A stretch of 64,000 nt of DNA from Myxococcota bacterium (GTDB taxonomy: Bacteria; Myxococcota_C; UBA6777), in the NCBI GenBank assembly GCA_023150835.1, contig JAKLKB010000010.1:1-64000 (forward strand). The letters are read 5' to 3'. The position numbers were made by a program, and so were the translations under genes. The notes beneath the pieces are model-generated. The model ran no database searches. It was not told where the DNA came from and saw nothing but the letters and a program-made list of their open reading frames with translations. Positions 55,103 through 61,821 of the stretch are shown here, one piece after another. Positions within the stretch are counted from its first letter, which is position 1, and each line of letters starts with the position of its first letter.

Positions 55103-55208
55103 TTCGCTTGGTTTGGTAGAAGAACACGAGAGTGTCTGTCGAACACTCGCGCTTTTTTCGCTTGGTTTGGACAGGGCCTTAATTTTTCGCTTGGTTTGGA
55201 CAGGGCCT
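55103..55208. repeat. Three direct repeats between GTPase and pseudo-GTPase genes
   Basis: TTCGCTTGGTTTGG occurs at 55103, 55157 and 55186. The last two copies extend with ACAGGGCCT to 23 bp, and the final copy runs up to the stop codon of the GTPase gene. The gap of about 115 bp has no other feature. Confidence 0.8.
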
Positions 55209-56503
55209 CAAGAAGCGCTGGCTGGGGGATCTTTGGGCTTGGAGAGCAGATCGGCAAGCCATTGACGGGCTTGTTCGGTGGCTTGGGCTTGGGCCTCTTG
55301 CCAATGGGTTCGGATCTCTTCGGTGTGTGGCTCGTGCCCTTCGTTGAGGCGGCTATAATACCAAGACATCAACTGCCCGATGCTGTAGGTCAAAGAGAAC
55401 GCACCTGCCGCACCGATAGGAGCCATCAACACAGGGATCGGCAGACGTCGCACAAGATAACGCAAGATCAACCACAACAGCGCCGAACTACCGAGGCTCC
55501 ACAAGAGATCCAAAAATCCACGCCAATCCCATGTTTGTTTGTGGTGCTTGGCAAGCTGCTGAAGCATGGTCAGCGTGATACCCAACGTTCCGATATCGCC
55601 GATGGGTGGGGGGAGTGCGCCTGTGGCGGCTGCGGCGATCGCGTAGTGGAGGATGATCGGAGAGGCTTCTTGGCGATAGGCGTCTGCGACGGCCTGTCGG
55701 TGGGCGCGCAGCAAGCGCACGGATATCTCGGGCAGTTTTTCCGCAACGGCTTCAAATAGAGCCATCGCGCCGTACGTCGGATCCCCGACTTCATCGTCTG
55801 GGTCGGTGAGGTCTACCGCCACAAAACGAGCTTGGGGGAGCATCTCTCGGATCTTGGCGCGTTGGCCTTCGATCGCTGCACGCGCATCCGAGGGCAGATC
55901 GGAGGGGAGAGCTTCGCCCTTTTCTCCAAAGGGATAAGGCATCGGATGAGGGTAAAGCACGCGGTGAAGGCAAGTTTGAACGATCAACACAGGCAAGGGA
56001 TCCTGTGCTCGACCCCACAGGGGTTGCAGGCGTTTTAGGCTGGAAAGGATCGCCATGTTGCGATCATCGACGCGCACACACACAAGGATCAGGTGGGGTT
56101 GCGGGATCGGCTCGCCTTCTTGAGGCGAAGCCTTGCCTGTGAGCGTCTGCAACAACAAGCGATCTTGTTCGATGCTATCGGCGTGATCGTGCGCGCCAAG
56201 CCCGGGGGTGTCGAGAAAAGACCACAGCGGCATCTCGCTGTGTGGGGGAAAGTGGTACAGCGCAAGAGCGTCGGTGACGGGACAACCGTCGCCTTGGCCG
56301 ATGCGCGCCTCGGGATCTTGTGTAAGGCTCCGAACGACGCTGCTTTTGCCGACCTGCGGTTCACCCAACAGCAGCAGGCAAGGCGTCGGCATCTCTTGGC
56401 GAACTTTTGCCATGATCTCGTCGATCTTGTCTTGTGGATGTTTCGGAACAAAAAGATCAAGGAGTTGCTTTCCTTTTTGAAGAAGCCAGTTCTCTTGGGT
56501 CAT
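55208..56503 (-). CDS. GTPase with C-terminal membrane domain (YcjF/DUF697-like)
   Basis: A 431-residue protein. An N-terminal helix precedes a G domain (about 35-235) with P-loop GEPQVGKSS, switch region DGCPVT, and DTPG in SFLDTPGLG; the usual NKxD is not obvious (VQTCLH may stand in for it). A C-terminal helical membrane domain (about 275-390) with a Gly/Ala-rich IGDIGTLGITLTML segment is as in DUF697/YcjF proteins. These GTPases act at the inner membrane and are poorly characterised. GGGAG precedes the ATG. The pseudo-GTPase gene lies downstream, suggesting they work as a pair. Confidence 0.8.
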   Translation of the reverse strand: MTQENWLLQKGKQLLDLFVPKHPQDKIDEIMAKVRQEMPTPCLLLLGEPQVGKSSVVRSLTQDPEARIGQGDGCPVTDALALYHFPPHSEMPLWSFLDTPGLGAHDHADSIEQDRLLLQTLTGKASPQEGEPIPQPHLILVCVRVDDRNMAILSSLKRLQPLWGRAQDPLPVLIVQTCLHRVLYPHPMPYPFGEKGEALPSDLPSDARAAIEGQRAKIREMLPQARFVAVDLTDPDDEVGDPTYGAMALFEAVAEKLPEISVRLLRAHRQAVADAYRQEASPIILHYAIAAAATGALPPPIGDIGTLGITLTMLQQLAKHHKQTWDWRGFLDLLWSLGSSALLWLILRYLVRRLPIPVLMAPIGAAGAFSLTYSIGQLMSWYYSRLNEGHEPHTEEIRTHWQEAQAQATEQARQWLADLLSKPKDPPASAS

Positions 56504-56554
56504 GAAAAATTCTCCCTTGATGGGGATGTGCAGAGATCAGTCGGCGGTGGAATG

Positions 56555-56676
56555 ATACGATATCCGAGACACGCGCACACGAAGGGTCGGTGCGATCCGC
56601 TGTAGACGCCCTGTTTTTGGGCAGCCACAGGGGACTGCCCCTACATCGTTCGATCACACTACGGCGGATTTCGTAT
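56555..56676. mobile_element. MITE-like element, copy 4
   Basis: 122 bp with ends ATACGATATCCG and CGGATTTCGTAT, an inner TCGATCACAC, and a central GGGCAGCCAC-AGGGGA-CTGCCCC palindrome. It lies between the GTPase gene and psd. Shortly after, at about 56745-56770, GGGGTTCCACCCCACGC resembles the head of repeat family A and forms the last codons of psd. Confidence 0.7.
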
Positions 56677-56742
56677 GACGATTCTATATGGTGGCTTTCG
56701 GAACGATAGCAAGAAAATTCTGTGTGGACTTGTGCGTCTCGG

Positions 56743-57654
56743 TCAGTCTGCGGGGTTCCACCCCACGCATCGCGTCTCGCTGTTGGTGGCATCGCGTGGA
56801 GCATCATAATTGAAGAGGGTTTGCCCCATCAACAAGGGCTGCCCTATGGGCAGAGGTTGCGTGATCTTCTCGGTGGGAAGGGCTTCTTGGAAAGCAGGAG
56901 GTAGCAATAAAACAACCGTCGATCCAAACGAAAAATGCGCGATCTCGTCGCCTTTTTTTCTGGTTTGTTGGGGGAGATAAGGTTTTGCGTGCCTCCATTG
57001 TGCGGTGTCGTGGTCGGTGAGATGGATGGAACCGATGAGACTGGCCCCGACAAGCGTCATCAAAAACGGGCTGCCTTGGGGAGTTCGGCAACACAGCGTG
57101 GCGCGTTCGTTTCGCTCGTATATCCGAGGGATATGGTGGATCGCGTCTGGATTTTGTGGAAAAAAACGCCCGGGCAACCACAAGACGCGTTCGAGGATCG
57201 CGTCGTATGGCAGGTGGATACGGTGGTATCCGTTGGGCGTAAGAAAGATCGTGTAGTAGACGCCGCCTGCGTACTCTTGCAAAGCTTCGTCGTATCGGGA
57301 GCCATTGACCATCTGCTTGATTGAGATCGGCGAGCCTTTGACTTGAAGTATCGTATCGGCTTCGATCTTGCCGTGTGCAAGGAGGATTCCATCGACGGGC
57401 GACAAAAAGCCTTCGCGAAAGGGCCTTGCTTCGGGCTTGATACGGCGCAAGAAAAAATCTTCGATAGAGGAGTACGTTGTCTCTTCAAATTCTTGCATGG
57501 GGATGGCGGCTCGTTTGATCCAGAGGCGGATCAGGCGTTGGATCAGCCATCGGGGGCGTCGGGCTTGCATCAAGTACCGCGCACAATGGTTGAGGAATGT
57601 GTGTGGAAAAAATCGATACGCTGAAAAGAAAAAAGGGCGGCGAAACAGGCTCAT
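56743..57654 (-). CDS. psd: Phosphatidylserine decarboxylase
   Basis: A 303-residue membrane-associated enzyme that converts phosphatidylserine to phosphatidylethanolamine. It has LSPVDG (catalytic Asp), GYHRIHLPYD (His), and the self-cleavage site FGSTVV near residue 240, where the serine becomes the pyruvoyl group. Its ATG overlaps the stop of the preceding desaturase gene (ATGA), indicating coupled translation. The C-terminal residues (CVGWNPAD) appear to be encoded by a fragment of repeat family A. Confidence 0.93.
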   Translation of the reverse strand: MSLFRRPFFFSAYRFFPHTFLNHCARYLMQARRPRWLIQRLIRLWIKRAAIPMQEFEETTYSSIEDFFLRRIKPEARPFREGFLSPVDGILLAHGKIEADTILQVKGSPISIKQMVNGSRYDEALQEYAGGVYYTIFLTPNGYHRIHLPYDAILERVLWLPGRFFPQNPDAIHHIPRIYERNERATLCCRTPQGSPFLMTLVGASLIGSIHLTDHDTAQWRHAKPYLPQQTRKKGDEIAHFSFGSTVVLLLPPAFQEALPTEKITQPLPIGQPLLMGQTLFNYDAPRDATNSETRCVGWNPAD

Positions 57655-58910
57655 GAAGAAGATGCCTCGACAAGGTTCAAGCGTTTGAGCAACCACCAAG
57701 AGATACTGGCGCTTTTGGGGGTTTTGCGTTGCCAGATCCAATCGTGGATGAAGGCGTAAGGGGTGGGGATTTGTTGGTAAAGAGCGGCGCGATCACCGAC
57801 AAAAGCCAGAGGCAAGATCAAGATGTCGGCGTGATGGGCATGTTCGAGCATGAAATCCGCTTGGACAAAAGACACACGGCCAAGGGCGTTGGAATGGGTT
57901 TGTAATATGCTCTGGGCTTGTTGGATGTGAGTGGTTTCTTTTTCGATGATCGTAAAGGCCGTCTGTGGAAGAAGATCGAGCAAGGCCAACAAGGTACGCG
58001 GAAACAGTCCGCCGCCAACGATCACGACGTGTTGTCGGCGAGTTTCGGGGATCTCCAGTAAAAGTGCGGAAAAAGCCCGTTGATGGACAGATACCAACCA
58101 GCGCTGGAGGCGGCGGGAGCGCAAGGCGATCCGTTCAAAGTGGCCGAGGCCACGACTTTGCAAGCGATTCAACAAGAGAGGGAGGTCAGCAAGCCACCGC
58201 AAGAGGGGCGGAAAAGCGCTGATGGACTGTTGTTCTTTGGAGAGCGGCTGGCGGGAGATCTCGCTCCAATGGCAACGCGGGAACAAGTGATGTTCGGTGT
58301 GATAGCCGTCATTGAACCAGAAGAAGTTGTAGCATTGATTGTAGTAGCTAACGCCCATCCCGCGTGTTGTTTCGCGGATGTGTTCATAACGCCCTTGGAG
58401 AGAGCAAAGCCCCAAGCCGAGCAGATACCCCGGTAGATAGAGCCAAAAGAAAAACGCAGGGAGCCACCACGCCATGCCAGCCCACCACGCCAAGATCGCG
58501 AGACCTTGTAAGCCTTTTTGAGACCACCATCGGCGATAGCGCCATTGTGCGGGTTCACCTGCGTGATGCCAGAGATGGCGTTCTTTCCAAAGGACTTGAG
58601 GGATGCCAAGCAAAAGGGAGAGGTAGAGATCGAAGGCGCGGTTGAGTGCGCGGGTGCGCCAGAGAGGGTTGTGCAGGTGGTTATGCGCGATGGTGTTGGC
58701 ATTCCAACAAAGACCAAGCGCGAAGCCGAAGATCACCAAAATCGCTGGAAAGGCCGAGTGGTAGGCGATCAGCAGCGCGAAGACCGCGCCATGCAACGCT
58801 GCGGCAAAAAGCAGCCAAGCGTCCCAAGGAGAGTGACGCAGCCAAGAACTCCGATGCAGCGGGGGTTGTGGGGGAGGCTGCTCGGTTCCAAGAGAAGAGG
58901 TCGGTTCCAT
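57651..58910 (-). CDS. Fatty acid desaturase fused to Rossmann-type (SAM-binding-like) domain
   Basis: A 419-residue protein. The first 250 residues are a membrane di-iron desaturase with His boxes HNHLH (about 74), WHHAGE (about 113) and HTEHHLF (about 208). From about 295 a Rossmann fold begins with VVIVGGGLFPRTLLALL and continues with a charged Asp/Glu position (FTIIEKE), the arrangement of a SAM-dependent methyltransferase or a nicotianamine-synthase-like enzyme. The C-terminal part is shorter than a full methyltransferase. It is coupled to psd by a 4-nt overlap. The ATG at 58910 has AGAGG upstream. Confidence 0.78.
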   Translation of the reverse strand: MEPTSSLGTEQPPPQPPLHRSSWLRHSPWDAWLLFAAALHGAVFALLIAYHSAFPAILVIFGFALGLCWNANTIAHNHLHNPLWRTRALNRAFDLYLSLLLGIPQVLWKERHLWHHAGEPAQWRYRRWWSQKGLQGLAILAWWAGMAWWLPAFFFWLYLPGYLLGLGLCSLQGRYEHIRETTRGMGVSYYNQCYNFFWFNDGYHTEHHLFPRCHWSEISRQPLSKEQQSISAFPPLLRWLADLPLLLNRLQSRGLGHFERIALRSRRLQRWLVSVHQRAFSALLLEIPETRRQHVVIVGGGLFPRTLLALLDLLPQTAFTIIEKETTHIQQAQSILQTHSNALGRVSFVQADFMLEHAHHADILILPLAFVGDRAALYQQIPTPYAFIHDWIWQRKTPKSASISWWLLKRLNLVEASSS

Positions 58911-58962
58911 GAAAACCTCTGAGGGTGGGGTGAGCAAAGGCTGCTTGCGTGGCAAAAGATGT

Positions 58963-61821
58963 TTAGCGCACGATCTTTCGGGTGAGTACAAGCAAGCGAC
59001 CTTTGGCGTCTTGTTTTACGCTGTCTTGTGGACCCGTCAAGGAAGGGAACGGTTGCCCATTTTTCCAGATCCCCGTGTAAAGGCGAAGCGTTGCACCCGC
59101 GAGTAGGGTGGGAGGGAGCGTATAACGCAGGCGCAGCGGGATGTATTGGCCCGTCTTCCATGCGGAAAGAGGCGGTGTGTCGGGGGAATAAGCGCGATCT
59201 GCGTTGAGGAAGATATGGGGATGCTGTTGTTCGAGGTGGAAGAAGAGTTGCCATCCTTGAGGGATGGAGCGATGGACGTAGTAGATCAGTGTGATGTCGA
59301 AGGTCTCGTTGCGCGAGGGGGCGGTGCTGTGGAGGTTATAGCCGACAAGATGAAGCCAGTCTCCAAAACGTGCGTCGAGTAAGAGTTGGACAGGGGGCCG
59401 CCCTGCACGCCAAGGAGCAGGTTTGGGGGTGATCGTGAGCATCGGAAAGCGGCGTTCTTTTTGGTCTTTGGGGGAGAGATGGAGGGCTTTGACGACGGCG
59501 CGCTGGTTGGTTTGTGCGGACCATAGGCCCACATAGAGCGTCAGAGGGGTGTGGGGGGGGATCTCGGCGGCAAGATAAAAGCGATAACGATCGAGGATAT
59601 ATTCGCCTTTTCTCCAAGAAGAAAGAGGATAACGGCCCGCCACAGGAGGGTGATCGAGATTAAAGAAGCGCTTGGGTTGTTGCCCTTCGAGATGAAAGAA
59701 GAGTTGCCATTCTGGAGGGATCGTTTGTTTGGCTTGGAAGACAAAGGTGATCTCAACGGCCTCGCCCGGGGCTGGATGGGGCGTGTGCATCTGGTAGCCG
59801 ACGATCCGCACCCATTCTTCGAGGGTGGCTTCGGTGGAGCGATCCAACGAAGGGGCTTGTGGCAAGATCGCGTTGTGGAGTTGTGTGCGGGAAGGGTATT
59901 CAAAGGACCGATTGACCGAAGTTTTCCATGCGATGAGCTGGGCTTGGGCCTGTTGGAGCATCGGTTGAAGGGCGGGCTGCTTAGCGAGATCGCGTTTTTC
60001 GAGTGGGTCGTGTGCGAGATGGTAGGCCAAGAGTGGGCTTCGGTGGTAGTTGTAGATCACCTTGTGATCGCCTTGACGCAAGGCCATGCAGTGCTTTTCA
60101 AACCAACACGTCATCTTGATCGTGCGATCTTTTGGGACGGGTCGCAACAAGCTGTAGCCCGGCAGCCGTCCCCCATGCACCGAGACGCCGAGCAGATCGG
60201 CGACTGTAGGCAAGAGATCGATCTGTTGGCGGAGTCCTCGGATCTTGCGTGCTTTTGGAAAGAGCTTGCGGTTGTAGATCAGCGCGGGGATGTGGACGAT
60301 CTCTTCCCACATCCCGTTTCCGTGTTGATATAAGCCGTGTTCACCGAAGGCTTCGCCATGATCGGACACAAACACAAACACGGTGTTCTCGATCAGACCG
60401 CGTTTTTCAAAGCCTGCAAAGACTTCTTTGATAAATTCGTCCGTGTAGCGGAGGGATTGGAGATAATCGTCATACTCTGTGCCGCGCTTGGCTCCGAGAG
60501 GGCGTCGAGGATAGGTGGGCGGCGTGGTGTAGCCGTGATGAGAAGTCAGCGTATGATAGGCCAAAAAGAAAGGTTGTTTGTCTTTTTGGATCTGATCGAG
60601 CCACGCAAAGCTCGGTTTGAGCAAGATGCGATCTTCATAGCCAAAATAATTGGTGCGGAAAAAGCCGTCAGTCGGGAGATCTTCGAGGATGCGTATCGTC
60701 GAAAAGCCGATATTGCGGGCGAGTTGGTCGTAATTTTCAAATCGTGCGGTGGCGGGGTGAAAGATCGCGGTCTTGTATCCGAGCGGTTCGAGAAGAGAGG
60801 GGAGGCAGCGAGCGGGGATCCCGCCGACTTCGGACTCGACGACGTGCATCGTGATCTTGGGATAGATCCCGCAAAAGATCGCGGCGACGGCTTTGGAAGT
60901 GTGCGGGACGACAGGGTACATTGATTCGACTTGCAAGCCTTGTTGGGCGAGAGAAGCGAGAAAGGGCATCGTTTGAAGGCGCGGATCGGCGAGCGGGGTA
61001 GAGCGTTGGCGAATGGACTCCAAGACCACGATCACGATGTTGGGGCGGCGGGTTTGAGCGGTGGGCAAAAACCGCAGGTGTTGGGCATCAAAGAGCGGCG
61101 GTTCTTTTTGTTGGAGACGCGCCTTTTCGAGTGCTGCAAGTTTGCGATCTTGCAAGCCTTCGCGCAGCCATCGCAGAAAATAATTTTCTTGGATGGCGGC
61201 GAGTTGGCTGTTGTGAGCACGCGGAGTCCACGCTTGAGAGGCCAGCAGAAAAACGGCCAAAAGCAGCAATCCTACAGGCGAAAACAGAGAAAAGCCGGCG
61301 GCTTTTTTTTCGAGACGATCGCGGAGTCTGGGGTGCTGTTGCAGCCAACGTGGAAACCACAACAACCCAAGCGGCAACCCCAAAAGGAGTCCATGCCAAG
61401 GGGTGATCTGGCCCCACAAAAGCGAAGACAGCATCCAGATCTGTTGCGCTCCGTAAAGCATGATCTCCGCGCTGACCAAGGTTCGGGTGGTTCGGAAAAA
61501 TTGGTGTTCGACAAGTGCGAGCAAGATCAGAGAAAGAACGAGCGTATCAAGGCAAAAGTAAGCAATACGCTTGACCCAAAGGTGATCGTTTTCCAGAACA
61601 AGCAGAAAAAAGATCGCCACCAAAAGCAAGAGCAAGAGATCGCGCAAAAAGGATATCCCCAAAATCAGAGGTTGTGCAAAGGCCGATGTATGGGTGAGGA
61701 TGGAGATCTTTTCATATTTGAGAAACAGCAGCAAAAGCGCAAAAGCGCCAAGCAAAAAGAACACACGAAAGCTTTCTTTGCGAGAGAAAGGCTGGAACCA
61801 AAGAGAGAGAGGCTTTGTCAA
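58963..61821 (-). CDS. Membrane alkaline-phosphatase-superfamily enzyme (LTA synthase/sulfatase-like) with two C-terminal beta modules
   Basis: A 952-residue protein. About five membrane helices in the first 220 residues are followed by an extracytoplasmic sulfatase/LTA-synthase-type domain (about 260-590) with a metal-binding VVLESIRQRS, a probable threonine nucleophile in VPHTSKA, and DHGEAFGEHG. Two related beta-sandwich domains (about 660-800 and 810-950) each have W-Q-L-F-F-H-L-E and a W-x-x-G-x-Y-I segment. The nucleophile is Thr/Ser, not the Cys of classical sulfatases, so a phosphoglycerol or phosphoethanolamine transferase is favoured. The TTG start overlaps the previous stop (TTGA). 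Confidence 0.8.
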   Translation of the reverse strand: MTKPLSLWFQPFSRKESFRVFFLLGAFALLLLFLKYEKISILTHTSAFAQPLILGISFLRDLLLLLLVAIFFLLVLENDHLWVKRIAYFCLDTLVLSLILLALVEHQFFRTTRTLVSAEIMLYGAQQIWMLSSLLWGQITPWHGLLLGLPLGLLWFPRWLQQHPRLRDRLEKKAAGFSLFSPVGLLLLAVFLLASQAWTPRAHNSQLAAIQENYFLRWLREGLQDRKLAALEKARLQQKEPPLFDAQHLRFLPTAQTRRPNIVIVVLESIRQRSTPLADPRLQTMPFLASLAQQGLQVESMYPVVPHTSKAVAAIFCGIYPKITMHVVESEVGGIPARCLPSLLEPLGYKTAIFHPATARFENYDQLARNIGFSTIRILEDLPTDGFFRTNYFGYEDRILLKPSFAWLDQIQKDKQPFFLAYHTLTSHHGYTTPPTYPRRPLGAKRGTEYDDYLQSLRYTDEFIKEVFAGFEKRGLIENTVFVFVSDHGEAFGEHGLYQHGNGMWEEIVHIPALIYNRKLFPKARKIRGLRQQIDLLPTVADLLGVSVHGGRLPGYSLLRPVPKDRTIKMTCWFEKHCMALRQGDHKVIYNYHRSPLLAYHLAHDPLEKRDLAKQPALQPMLQQAQAQLIAWKTSVNRSFEYPSRTQLHNAILPQAPSLDRSTEATLEEWVRIVGYQMHTPHPAPGEAVEITFVFQAKQTIPPEWQLFFHLEGQQPKRFFNLDHPPVAGRYPLSSWRKGEYILDRYRFYLAAEIPPHTPLTLYVGLWSAQTNQRAVVKALHLSPKDQKERRFPMLTITPKPAPWRAGRPPVQLLLDARFGDWLHLVGYNLHSTAPSRNETFDITLIYYVHRSIPQGWQLFFHLEQQHPHIFLNADRAYSPDTPPLSAWKTGQYIPLRLRYTLPPTLLAGATLRLYTGIWKNGQPFPSLTGPQDSVKQDAKGRLLVLTRKIVR

